Below are positions 9,490 to 16,958 of a stretch of 45,115 nt of DNA, in pieces. A model generated the notes under the pieces. That model did no database searches and had not been told where the DNA came from. It was given only the letters and a program-made list of their open reading frames with translations. The translations under genes were made by a program, and so were the position numbers. Each line of letters opens with the position of its first letter. Within the stretch, counting starts at the first letter, position 1. Source of the stretch: Chlamydiales bacterium (lineage in GTDB: Bacteria > Chlamydiota > Chlamydiia > Chlamydiales > SM23-39). The stretch spans positions 1 through 45,115 of the forward strand of contig JAUXXF010000015.1 in NCBI GenBank assembly GCA_030681135.1, in the 5' to 3' direction.

Positions 9490-10269
9490 TTAACCATTTT
9501 TACTCAAATCATCTATAAAAGAGAGCCCTTTTGGGGTATCGAGCTGACTCCACATTTCTACAATCATCAATCGCGCTAAAAAGCCTAAAATCCGATCCAT
9601 TGTAAAGGGCTGATACTGCTCTTCAAGCTCCATAATTTTCTGAAATCGATACTCAAGAAGGCTACGGTAAAGCTCCATAGGATCTGAGCGATATTTTTCA
9701 AAAATTTCCTGCAAAAGCTGATATTCTTGGGGAGCCGTATAGTCAGCAGCATCTTTTTGCACAAGGATCTGCATGACAAAAGGATCGTGCACATCTTCAA
9801 ACTGAAACTCTCGAACTAAATCCCTGCCTAACGCTTTCGCTCTAAGCGCTGCAAGGACAAGTCGAAGCTGCCTTTCTATGGAATAATAATCGCGAACAAG
9901 ACCCTCGGCCTCACCTTCCATTTGCTCATAGACGCTTACATAGACAGCGGGAAAATGAGCAAGGCGCTCTTCCGTCGTTTCATAGCGGTCTAAAAAATCG
10001 ATGAAAAAAGGAGGAAGAAAGTCTTCTACCAAAAGAGCTTCTTCAATCTCCTTTGCGCTCATCGTTCCCGCGCTATTTAAAGGAAGCCCTAGCCAAAAGG
10101 CTTTTATATTATCGATATCTACCAGGAGAAGCAGTTGAGATACTCTCTTTTGATCTTGAGAAGAGCAATTCAGAGACAAAAGGTCCAAAACCTCTTGAAA
10201 AGAGATTTCAGGTTTAGCTCCAATCCGGATCTCTGGCAAACAAGAAATAATAAAAGGGTATTTATCCAT
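9490..10269 (-). CDS. DUF2764-type protein encoded in the V-ATPase operon
   Basis: A 259-residue protein between subunits E and A, the position taken by DUF2764 proteins in chlamydial V-ATPase operons. The N-terminus MDKYPFIISCLPEI fits that family's start. A TTG five codons upstream would lengthen it and overlap the E gene, but the ATG at 10269, four bases after the atpE stop, is more likely. It is acidic and helical, with no membrane segment. Its place suggests a substitute for the missing small subunits (C or F type) of the stalk, but this is inference. Confidence 0.8.
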   Translation of the reverse strand: MDKYPFIISCLPEIRIGAKPEISFQEVLDLLSLNCSSQDQKRVSQLLLLVDIDNIKAFWLGLPLNSAGTMSAKEIEEALLVEDFLPPFFIDFLDRYETTEERLAHFPAVYVSVYEQMEGEAEGLVRDYYSIERQLRLVLAALRAKALGRDLVREFQFEDVHDPFVMQILVQKDAADYTAPQEYQLLQEIFEKYRSDPMELYRSLLEYRFQKIMELEEQYQPFTMDRILGFLARLMIVEMWSQLDTPKGLSFIDDLSKNG

Positions 10270-10273
10270 ATAT

Positions 10274-10900
10274 TTACACTGCAAAAATCAGATCCCTTAA
10301 ATCGCGGCTAATATATTGAGCAATCAATTCTCTAACAACCTGATCTGAAACATCGATAGTGATCTGTCTGCTAGGCATTGTAATTTGCACGCCTCCGGCG
10401 AAACCACCCACAGAAACAGTCTGGTCTTTCAGGCGCTGTAAAATATGGGAAGAGAGCATCGCATTAATGGCTCTTGGAGTAATATGTTTAGGGATAACCG
10501 CAGCGAAATCTTCTTCTATTCCCTTTTCTTCCATGGCCTTCATAAAACTTGTGATCAGGTTAGCGATGACCTTTGGATCTGCCATCTCTTTTTCTACGAC
10601 AGAAGAGAGCTCCTTATTAAAAAGCTCCTGCTCGATCTTTTGCTTTAAAGACTCAATTCCCTGACGGCACGCAAGATGAAGCGAGGATTTGAACACTTTT
10701 TGTTTTTCCCCAATCTCTCTTTCTGCAACTGCCAATTTTTCTTCAGCTTCTTTTCGGGCTGCAGCAATGATCTCGGCTGCCTGTAGATGCGCATTTTCAA
10801 TGACCTCTCGAGCTTCTTGCTTTGCAGGCTCGAGCGTCTCTTTTTTCAACGCATCACAAATCTTTTGGATTTTATCTTTTCCTGTCTCTAAACCTTTCAT
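10274..10900 (-). CDS. atpE: V-type ATP synthase subunit E (peripheral stalk)
   Basis: The peripheral-stalk subunit, first gene of the ATPase operon. The 208 residues begin with a long charged helix rich in Ala, Glu and Lys (about residues 10-100) and end in a globular domain. The start MKGLETGKDK at 10900 is chosen over an ATG 11 codons upstream because AAAGGAATTTCG stands directly before it. The upstream region is shared with the divergent BTB-domain gene, so the operon promoter must lie in 10901-11071. Confidence 0.9.
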   Translation of the reverse strand: MKGLETGKDKIQKICDALKKETLEPAKQEAREVIENAHLQAAEIIAAARKEAEEKLAVAEREIGEKQKVFKSSLHLACRQGIESLKQKIEQELFNKELSSVVEKEMADPKVIANLITSFMKAMEEKGIEEDFAAVIPKHITPRAINAMLSSHILQRLKDQTVSVGGFAGGVQITMPSRQITIDVSDQVVRELIAQYISRDLRDLIFAV

Positions 10901-11071
10901 CGAAATTCCTTTACACACGACAATCATCTCCATGATACATAAGTTGGGTTTTTTATATACAGAGAAAGCTGGAGGAAAAATTCTCCTTCAAATCAGCAAA
11001 AACAAGACATTGATTTTTAATGTAAGAGGCTGTAGCCTTGTGGGAATTTTTTGGCAGAGGAGCTGGACTTA

Positions 11072-12232
11072 ATGTCGATTGGTGTAGGTAACGCAAGATA
11101 TTCTGATAATGGACAAATTTATTTTCCACTTCCCCAAACCACAAATAAAAATGTTGAGCACGACCTTTCTACCCTAGAAAGTGCAATTGCTAAAAAAAAG
11201 TACGGGAAAATCATTAAAGACCCCGATCTCTTTTGGTTAGCATTTTGTAAAGCTTCCAGCAAAATCGAACGCAAGCCATACGATCTTATTTTCTCTATAT
11301 TTATTCAAGAAAAAACACTAACTATAAATGGAAGAAAAGATGTTATCTTTGCAATTCAACAATTTATCAAAGAAATGCAAGAATTTTTTATAAAAAACTT
11401 GGACAAAAAAAACAATTTCACAATTTTACCCATTCTATCCGGGACAAATTATTACATTAGCGAAAAAGCGAAAATTATTGACATAATAGATCTAACTGAA
11501 TACAGATGTAGTTTACTTCCAAGGGTATCTATAACTCAATTCGAAAACTATATTCGACCTTGCATGGAAGCTTTTTGTCGATCAATTGGAGCCAGCTGTT
11601 CTAATACCCCCGTTTCTCAAAAAATCTCATTTCATAGTCATTTTTCTGCCATAAACCAAGAAATAGAAGCCTTCGAAATAAATTGGGTCAAAGAAAAGCG
11701 TTTTATCTATCCTATTGACCCTGTAAAAATCCCCCCAAGAGAAAATCTGCAACAATCTATGCACTCTCTCTATAGAGAAAACATTTTATGTGATTTTTCA
11801 GTAATTGCTAAAGATGGTGCCTTGCAAGTTCACTCTGTCATCTTTTTTACTTATGGAGGAAAGATCATCCAGAACATGTTCACTCACAAAACAAAAGAGT
11901 CCGCAGAGAAAACCATCTCTTTCACAGACTTCTCGCTCAGCACTGTAAAAGCATTCGTGGACTTTCTCTACTTAGGAGAAAAAGCCTTTGAGCCTGAAGC
12001 TTTTTTAGAAAGAAACGTTAACTTGTATGAACTATTCACGATGGCTCACCTTTACCAAGTCGAGCCGCTTATCGATTCTTGTACCAATTTAATTAGCCTT
12101 TTTTCTGATATAGAAGATCTAGAAGAAATAAAACATCTAGTTAATATTTATCAAAACAAACATCTGGAAGAGCTATATAAACACCTTACCTTACAAGCTA
12201 ATGGTCAAAAAATCGAGCTCATAAAAGTTTAA
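11072..12232 (+). CDS. BTB/POZ-domain protein, candidate host-directed effector
   Basis: A 386-residue protein whose C-terminal third (about residues 233-345) reads as a BTB/POZ domain: LYRENILCDFSVIAKDG, then LQVHSVIFFTYG, FTDFSLSTVKAFVDFLYLGE and ELFTMAHLYQVEPL follow the order of BTB secondary structure, in which the residues before the hinge match the usual pattern of a strand, HS-x-L and YTG-like turn. BTB domains are typical of eukaryotes, where many recruit cullin-3 ubiquitin ligases. The N-terminal 230 residues are unrecognised. The start at 11072 has GAGGAG nine bases upstream; a TTG 21 bases earlier is less likely. An effector role is inference from the eukaryote-type domain. Confidence 0.75.
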   Translation: MSIGVGNARYSDNGQIYFPLPQTTNKNVEHDLSTLESAIAKKKYGKIIKDPDLFWLAFCKASSKIERKPYDLIFSIFIQEKTLTINGRKDVIFAIQQFIKEMQEFFIKNLDKKNNFTILPILSGTNYYISEKAKIIDIIDLTEYRCSLLPRVSITQFENYIRPCMEAFCRSIGASCSNTPVSQKISFHSHFSAINQEIEAFEINWVKEKRFIYPIDPVKIPPRENLQQSMHSLYRENILCDFSVIAKDGALQVHSVIFFTYGGKIIQNMFTHKTKESAEKTISFTDFSLSTVKAFVDFLYLGEKAFEPEAFLERNVNLYELFTMAHLYQVEPLIDSCTNLISLFSDIEDLEEIKHLVNIYQNKHLEELYKHLTLQANGQKIELIKV

Positions 12233-12246
12233 TCACAGGAAATAAA

Positions 12247-12282
12247 ATGGCTGCTTCATCTATTCAAAAGGAATTTTTATGA
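12247..12282 (+). other. 11-codon ORF coupled to the next gene
   Basis: ATG at 12247 with CAGGAA before it opens a frame of 11 codons whose TGA (12280-12282) overlaps the ATG of the next gene at 12279. Its last codons contain the AAAGGAA ribosome binding site of that gene. It may be a leader peptide, a decayed gene end, or chance. Confidence 0.3.
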
Positions 12283-12593
12283 CTGTAACTATAAATACAA
12301 ACATCTTACACTTCCCCCCAGAAGAAGAAATTATCGATTATCTCAACACACACCCCATAACAAACCCTTCAAGCGATTTCCATTTGATATTAAATTTCAC
12401 CGACAAAAAAGTGATAGAGGTTGTTGCTAAATTTTTTGCGAATAGAGAAATATTTACTGAGTACCAAGTCAATCAACACTTAGCCCGCTTGGATCTTGGA
12501 TTTCCGAGATTCGCTCGAACCGTAGTTCTTATGGATCTAGGAAAAGCATTAATCGATTGCGTGAATAAAAAAGAAATTCCCAAAAGAACTTAA
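12279..12593 (+). CDS. Unrecognised 104-residue protein
   Basis: A small protein without signal peptide or membrane segment, preceded by a good ribosome binding site (AAAGGAATTTTT). The middle (FHLILNFTDKKVIEVVAKFF) looks like strand-helix, and the end is basic. It follows the BTB gene by 46 bases on the same strand and may share its transcript. I recognise no family. It could also be a shortened remnant of a larger gene; the intact frame and binding site argue for expression. Confidence 0.5.
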   Translation: MTVTINTNILHFPPEEEIIDYLNTHPITNPSSDFHLILNFTDKKVIEVVAKFFANREIFTEYQVNQHLARLDLGFPRFARTVVLMDLGKALIDCVNKKEIPKRT

Positions 12594-12781
12594 AACTTTT
12601 TTAAATTTGTCCAATGTGCGATTTTTTGCTTCGAAAAACCCGCGCTTTGCATTCGTTTAATCATTAAAAACCAAAGCCTTACATTCCTCCATCCCGTCAA
12701 TCCAAAACTCCATCTGGCAAAAAAAATAGCTAAGCGCTATGAGTAGTCATAAGGGAACAATAGAGTTCCCAAAAGGAACCT

Positions 12782-13000
12782 ATGATAAAGCGACTATTAT
12801 TTGCTTTTTTTATCCTTTCACTGCCTATGAATGGATCGGCTCAAAATACAAGCAGCACCAATGGACAAGTAGGACAGTCAGCTGGTTATGCTTCTAGAGA
12901 CGCGACAGTACTTTCTATGATGGGCTGGGGAGTTGGCCTTGCCGCTGGAATTGCAGCTTTATGCGCTCTTGTCCATAATGAAACAGCTCATTCTCACTAA
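12782..13000 (+). CDS. Small exported membrane protein, 72 residues
   Basis: The N-terminus MIKRLLFAFFILSLPMNGSAQ is a clear Sec signal peptide. A polar Ser/Thr/Gln/Gly linker follows, then one hydrophobic segment (GWGVGLAAGIAALCALV) and a short tail HNETAHSH. AAAAGGAACCT precedes the ATG. The protein at 13866-14141 has the same plan. It could be a tail-anchored periplasmic or outer-membrane peptide; function unknown. Its stop is eight bases from the palindrome at 13008. Confidence 0.6.
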   Translation: MIKRLLFAFFILSLPMNGSAQNTSSTNGQVGQSAGYASRDATVLSMMGWGVGLAAGIAALCALVHNETAHSH

Positions 13001-13007
13001 GAGACCC

Positions 13008-13155
13008 AGAACCTATCCCAGCAATCATTTTCATCGATTTTCGGGATTATTTTGCCCGATTTTCGATTCTTTTTCGAGGGGTCATATTAATTTCGTATAT
13101 GACCCCTCGAAAAAGAATCGAAAATCGATTGAAACTAATTACTGAGATAGGTTCT
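13008..13155. repeat. Family P palindromic element, copy 1
   Basis: A near-palindrome that fills the gap between two exported-protein genes. The core arms read GATTTTCGATTCTTTTT then CGAGGGGTCATAT, mirrored on the right by ATATGACCCCTCG and its continuation; the outermost arms are AGAACCTATC and GATAGGTTCT. One side carries an extra block with GGATTATTTTG, a block also seen on one side of copies at 32176 and 38583. Transcribed, it would make a long hairpin. Confidence 0.8.
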
Positions 13156-13158
13156 CCT

Positions 13159-13854
13159 ATGCGCAAAGCATTTTACGTCCTTTTTTGTCTGCCTTTATGG
13201 TTGCATGCCCATATCTGCTATTTTCTGCCACCTTCCGGATGGGCTTGTTCTTTACCTAAAAACATGTCCCCTCATGTAAAAATAGGGTTTGTGGCCCCTG
13301 AAACATCAGAGTTTAGACCTTCTATTAATCTTGCCCTCGAAAAAGTGGATGTTTCTCTCGCAGAATATCTAAAAGCTGTCAAACAGATTCATCTAGCTCA
13401 GCCTAATACCCATTGGAGAGACTTAGGCAAATTCAAATTTATGGCTGGAGAAGGAAGGCTTACAGAAATCTCAAGCAAGCCAGCTTGGGGAGAGATCAAA
13501 ATGCTCCAAGCTATTTTTATCCAAGATAAAACAGCTTATATTTTGACTGCAGCTGTGCTGAAAAAAGATTACATCAAACAGCAAAAAGTCCTTCTAGAGG
13601 CGCTCCAATCTCTTTGTCTTGTCCCTGACTTATACCAAGCCCTCCCAGAAGAAAAACAAAGACAACAGTTCGATCAATTATTTAGCTCTATAGAAAGCTC
13701 CCCTGCAGAAGAGCAATCGGAAGACTGGAAAGAGAAACAGTGGTCTCATCTTCAAGCGATTGTCAACGATGAATGTTCTGCAATGGGCGCCCACTGGCAA
13801 TTTTTAGCCTTGCAAGAAGGTTATCACAAGATCTATACTTCTCTAAAAAAATAA
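13159..13854 (+). CDS. Exported protein of unknown function
   Basis: A 231-residue protein with a signal peptide (MRKAFYVLFCLPLWLHAH). I start at the ATG at 13159, since the 20 codons upstream lie in the palindromic element and lack signal features. The body (LALEKVDVSLAEYLKAVKQIH ... MLQAIFIQDKTAYILTAAV) has a strand-helix pattern that reminds me of PsbP/DcrB-fold lipoproteins, but I cannot confirm this. The C-terminal third is acidic and helical. It is the second of four small exported-protein genes in a row. Confidence 0.65.
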   Translation: MRKAFYVLFCLPLWLHAHICYFLPPSGWACSLPKNMSPHVKIGFVAPETSEFRPSINLALEKVDVSLAEYLKAVKQIHLAQPNTHWRDLGKFKFMAGEGRLTEISSKPAWGEIKMLQAIFIQDKTAYILTAAVLKKDYIKQQKVLLEALQSLCLVPDLYQALPEEKQRQQFDQLFSSIESSPAEEQSEDWKEKQWSHLQAIVNDECSAMGAHWQFLALQEGYHKIYTSLKK

Positions 13855-13865
13855 GGTTACGTCTT

Positions 13866-14141
13866 ATGAGAAAGTTATGGATCACAATGCGCCTAATGAC
13901 AGCGCTCACAACATTTCCTTGCATTGCAGAACATGCTGCTACTGAAAAACCTGTCGACCCAACAACCGTCGTGGAAGAAAATTCCAGTTTCCTGCCTGGC
14001 GAAGCATCTATCCAATCGACACAAGCCGCGCAATCTTCCACTTGGCAAAATTGGGCAGTTGCAGGAGGCGCTTTGGTTGCAGCCGCTATTGGCGTTTTGC
14101 TTGTAGCGACCAATTCAGGCTCCGCATCACCTCATGATTAG
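13866..14141 (+). CDS. Small exported membrane protein, 91 residues
   Basis: It has an N-terminal hydrophobic signal-like stretch (LWITMRLMTALTTFPCIA), a polar Glu/Thr/Ser/Gln linker, one hydrophobic segment (WAVAGGALVAAAIGVLLVA) and a short tail ending SPHD. The ATG at 13866 has AAGG about nine bases upstream. It repeats the plan of the 72-residue protein at 12782 and overlaps the next gene by eight bases, so the two are probably translated together. Function unknown. Confidence 0.6.
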   Translation: MRKLWITMRLMTALTTFPCIAEHAATEKPVDPTTVVEENSSFLPGEASIQSTQAAQSSTWQNWAVAGGALVAAAIGVLLVATNSGSASPHD

Positions 14142-14670
14142 AGGGAATTCCAATCCCCTCAAAAAGTTTTTCCTGGCGCTCTTCTGTCTTACAGGATGCG
14201 GAGCTCCAGAAGATTTTTGGGTCTGCGATACAATTGCAGTTCATCAGCCGGCTTTTACTTCCAAACGTCTAGTACATACGTCAGCTAATGGCTACCCTCC
14301 TTGGAACATTGAGCTACTCAAAATAGAGGGAACCACCCAAATGTTCATCTCTTTGACGCAAGGCAAGTTCCGTCCCCTACTCAACGACTCTCAACATATC
14401 CATATCGCTCTACACATCGAAGATTCAAAACAAGGGAAAGTAACAATTTTAGAAGGATTGGGATCACTGTTTGAAGGGAACATGAAAATATCTTTTCCCG
14501 ATTCTTTGAGTAATGACTGCATTCTGGCCTTGCAAGAAGGACAAAAAGTCAGTATCGTAATAGATATGTTGCAAGAGACTCTAGAGCCTAATGCCTTTCA
14601 AAAAAAGATTTCTACATTTCTCAAAACCGACGATGACTGGCATATTAATATTCAAACTCCATTAAACTAA
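14134..14670 (+). CDS. Predicted lipoprotein of unknown function
   Basis: A 178-residue protein with a lipoprotein signal: basic start, hydrophobic stretch FFLALFCLTGC and a cysteine in a lipobox-like LTGC at residue 22. The mature part is mostly strand-rich (FISLTQGKFRPLL, HIHIALHIED, KVTILEGLGSLF) with no recognised domain. Its ATG lies inside the end of the preceding small membrane protein gene. It stands directly before the transaldolase gene, 12 bases away, so the transcript may continue. Confidence 0.65.
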   Translation: MIRGNSNPLKKFFLALFCLTGCGAPEDFWVCDTIAVHQPAFTSKRLVHTSANGYPPWNIELLKIEGTTQMFISLTQGKFRPLLNDSQHIHIALHIEDSKQGKVTILEGLGSLFEGNMKISFPDSLSNDCILALQEGQKVSIVIDMLQETLEPNAFQKKISTFLKTDDDWHINIQTPLN

Positions 14671-14682
14671 GGGTAAAAACCT

Positions 14683-15639
14683 ATGAATCAACTGGATCAA
14701 TTAAAACAATTTACAACTGTCGTAGCTGATACTGGAGACTTTGCTCTGCTGCGTCAATACACTCCAACCGATTCTACGACAAACCCCTCTCTCATCTTTG
14801 CAGCAGCAGGACAAGCTCAATACAAACATCTTTTAGAAGAAGCGATTCAATACGGCCGTAGCAAATCAAAAGATTTCCTCCATCACACAATCAATAAGGT
14901 GTTTGTTAACTTTGGTCTTGAAATTCTCAAAATTGTCCCGGGCAGAGTCTCTACAGAAGTAGATGCCAGACTTTCTTTCGACATAGAAGGAAGTATCCAA
15001 CAAGCTCATGAGCTCGTCGACCTTTATGAAAAAGCGGGCATCAATCGAGAAAGGATCTTGATCAAACTGGCTTCAACTTGGGAAGGAATTCAAGCGGCCA
15101 AAGAACTCGAAAAAGAAGGAATTCATTGCAATATGACGCTCCTCTTTTGCACAGCACAAGCAGTCTCTTGTTCAGATGTAAAAGCCACTCTCATTTCTCC
15201 TTTTGTAGGACGCATTCTTGATTGGTTCAAAAAAAGTCAAAATGTAACCGGTTACTCCCCAGCTGAAGATCCAGGAGTTAAATCAGTAACGGACATCTAT
15301 CATTACTACAAAAAATTTGGGATCAACACCCAGATCATGGGAGCTTCTTTCCGCAACAAAGAAGAGATCCTAGAGCTTGCAGGATGTGATCTTTTAACCA
15401 TCGCTCCTTCTCTTTTGGAAGAGCTGAAAAAATCAAACGATCCTGTCACAAAAAAACTCGATCCAGAAGCTGCTAAACACATGACCATCGACCCTCTGAA
15501 GATCGATGAAAAAACGTTTCGCTTTCTCTTAAATGAAGATCAAATGGCCACCGAAAAACTCTCTGAAGGCATTCGTAACTTCGCCAAAGACCTTATCAAA
15601 CTAGAAGACTTTGTCCAAAAAATGAGCGCTCATCAATAA
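14683..15639 (+). CDS. tal: Transaldolase
   Basis: Transfers a dihydroxyacetone unit between sedoheptulose 7-phosphate and glyceraldehyde 3-phosphate in the non-oxidative pentose phosphate pathway. At 318 residues it is the TalB type. Lys128 in [15 protein letters not shown] is the Schiff-base lysine; [10 protein letters not shown] near residue 33 and NMTLLF after the lysine are family signatures. The gene faces rpoC across two orphan genes; in Chlamydia, from memory, tal and rpoC are direct neighbours, so the orphan genes look inserted. Confidence 0.97.
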   Translation: MNQLDQLKQFTTVVADTGDFALLRQYTPTDSTTNPSLIFAAAGQAQYKHLLEEAIQYGRSKSKDFLHHTINKVFVNFGLEILKIVPGRVSTEVDARLSFDIEGSIQQAHELVDLYEKAGINRERILIKLASTWEGIQAAKELEKEGIHCNMTLLFCTAQAVSCSDVKATLISPFVGRILDWFKKSQNVTGYSPAEDPGVKSVTDIYHYYKKFGINTQIMGASFRNKEEILELAGCDLLTIAPSLLEELKKSNDPVTKKLDPEAAKHMTIDPLKIDEKTFRFLLNEDQMATEKLSEGIRNFAKDLIKLEDFVQKMSAHQ

Positions 15640-15726
15640 AGGTTGGGGCTTCGCCCTGAGAGACTGTTAACGGACTTCGTCCTTTAGAATCCTATTGTAT
15701 TTTTTGATGCAAAAAGAAGCTTTTTG
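15640..15726 (+). terminator. Hairpin cluster after tal
   Basis: Three short inverted repeats follow the tal stop: GGGGCTTCGCCC, GGACTTCGTCC (15672-15682) and CAAAAAG/CTTTTTG (15710-15726), with T-runs between them. They likely end the tal transcript. The stretch 15672-15711 is repeated inverted at 16880-16918. Confidence 0.55.
15672..15711 (+). repeat. Inverted flanking repeat, left copy
   Basis: GGACTTCGTCCTTTAGAATCC and the following TTTTTTGATGCA are the reverse complement of 16880-16918 with only a few differences. The pair brackets the two orphan genes between tal and rpoC. Confidence 0.75.
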
Positions 15727-15755
15727 TAGATACTATAAAAGCCAAGATCAGCCTC

Positions 15756-16094
15756 CTAAGTTCGAGATAGGCGATAATCACTCATCTGGCCCAGTATCCG
15801 CCTAAGACGATGAGAATCTGTTTGCGCTTCATTTTCTTGTTGAATCCTTACTTCCCTTGCTCTAGCAAACTGAACTCTAGCAAGCCGAGGAGGATTCATT
15901 TCTCTTCCCAGTATATCTCTCACGTTTTCATGACAATTCCATGTATCTAAAACAAGCTGCAATCCAAGAATACAAGTGATTGCTAACACTGCTATTTTTA
16001 TTGTCAGATTAGAAATATTTGGTTCTTCTAGGTCTTCATCAAAAAACATTAAAAAATTAACCGCAAAGTCTTCAGTAAAATTTATTGTACTCAT
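15756..16094 (-). CDS. Unrecognised protein with one membrane segment
   Basis: A 112-residue protein started at the ATG at 16094 (MSTINFTEDF), which has GAGG upstream; an ATG five codons earlier is possible. An acidic N-terminus is followed by one hydrophobic helix (IKIAVLAITCILGLQLVL) and a basic, Arg-rich C-terminal half, so it may sit in the inner membrane with the basic part in the cytoplasm. No family is recognised. It lies in the block bracketed by inverted repeats and diverges from the gene at 16399. Confidence 0.45.
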   Translation of the reverse strand: MSTINFTEDFAVNFLMFFDEDLEEPNISNLTIKIAVLAITCILGLQLVLDTWNCHENVRDILGREMNPPRLARVQFARAREVRIQQENEAQTDSHRLRRILGQMSDYRLSRT

Positions 16095-16161
16095 AATATA
16101 AAACCTCATTTTTACATGAATATTCTATACAAAACAGAATTGCAAAACTAGCATCTGTGAT

Positions 16162-16327
16162 GTATACCGAAATAACCTGAAGAATCGGTTTTTGTCTGCA
16201 TCGGCTTTACCCCAGAATTTTTGTCTTCACTCAGGCCTTGCCTCCGGCAATGGTCATTCGCTCCAGACAAAAAATTCTGAGGAGCCTCTTTGCCAAAATC
16301 CCGATTCTTCAGGTTGTTTCGGTATAA
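16162..16327. repeat. Family M palindromic element, copy A (MITE-like)
   Basis: A 166-bp element with terminal arms TATACCGAAATAACCTGAAG and its inverted match at the right end (CTTCAGGTTGTTTCGGTATA). Inside, CCAGAATTTTTGTCT and AGACAAAAAATTCTGAGG form a second inverted pair. Both halves align through nearly their whole length with the element at 25070-25234 in reverse orientation. No coding capacity. It fills most of the 304-base gap between two divergent orphan genes. Confidence 0.85.
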
Positions 16328-16398
16328 GCAGTCCTTCTTGCAAAAATCCCTACCCATCCCGTATAACCTATCCCGCAACTAAACCTTAAGGCGCTCAC

Positions 16399-16854
16399 AT
16401 GTCTATAGATCTGTACATAAATATGATAAATAATGAATATCCTAGCTCTCAATACAAAGAAGAGCCCATTTCCGAACATTCTAAAAAAATCTTAAAAAAT
16501 AATGGATTTATAGGCTCAAGAAAAGCCGTTATTCTTAGTAGCGCAGATTCTATAATTTTTAACCCTCTTACATGTCTTGCAGCGCCTAGAATTAGTCTTG
16601 TCGCAGAAAATGCAATCTATTTTCTTGGAAAAACCGAATTTCCAGTTTTTCTCTATCCACCAGAAAGATTAAGAATTGGAGCAGATCGTTTAATAGTTGG
16701 GGATATAGAAATGCTCACAGACCCCAAAGAGGCTTATATTTCCTGCAAGATACTTGCTTTCGTGCAATCTACAGAGCAAGAACATTCTTCTTTTGAAATT
16801 GTTAAAAGCTGGGTTGTGAACGATGATGTAGAAATAGAAACAATTCGTTTATAA
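16399..16854 (+). CDS. Unrecognised 151-residue protein
   Basis: A soluble-looking protein with AAGG seven bases before the ATG. It has a strand-rich central region (AVILSSADSIIFNPL, RISLVAENAIYFLG, RLRIGADRLIVGDIEML) in which short strands repeat with similar spacing, suggesting a beta-helix or beta-sandwich, but I recognise no family. The stop abuts the rpoC terminator hairpin. It belongs to the two-gene block bracketed by inverted copies of a ~39-bp sequence and may be an acquired orphan gene. Confidence 0.5.
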   Translation: MSIDLYINMINNEYPSSQYKEEPISEHSKKILKNNGFIGSRKAVILSSADSIIFNPLTCLAAPRISLVAENAIYFLGKTEFPVFLYPPERLRIGADRLIVGDIEMLTDPKEAYISCKILAFVQSTEQEHSSFEIVKSWVVNDDVEIETIRL

Positions 16855-16860
16855 AAAAAT

Positions 16861-16885
16861 GATGCAAGGCGAAGCGCCTTGCATC
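16861..16885 (-). terminator. rpoC terminator
   Basis: GATGCAAGGCG (16861-16871) pairs perfectly with CGCCTTGCATC (16875-16885) around a three-base loop. On the minus strand it is followed by a run of seven T, so it ends the rpoBC transcript. Two more hairpins lie between it and the rpoC stop: around 16905-16921 (AAAGGACGGAGTCCTTT) and around 16930-16947 (GCGGGGCGGAGCCCCGC). Confidence 0.85.
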
Positions 16886-16918
16886 AAAAAATAAACAGGA
16901 TTCTAAAGGACGGAGTCC
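16880..16918 (-). repeat. Inverted flanking repeat, right copy
   Basis: TGCATCAAAAAATA followed by AGGATTCTAAAGGACGGAGTCC matches the reverse complement of 15672-15711. It overlaps one arm of the rpoC terminator, so the repeated unit is itself terminator sequence. Confidence 0.75.
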
Positions 16919-16958
16919 TTTAGCGGGGTGCGGGGCGGAGCCCCGCAATAACGACGCT

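Noticed and set aside
10274..10284. TTG start of the DUF2764 gene overlapping atpE
   Set aside because: The ATG at 10269 fits family length and avoids a rare start.
13763..14113. 116-codon minus-strand frame over the small membrane protein gene
   Set aside because: The plus-strand frame has signal peptide, membrane helix and ribosome binding site; the minus frame has none.
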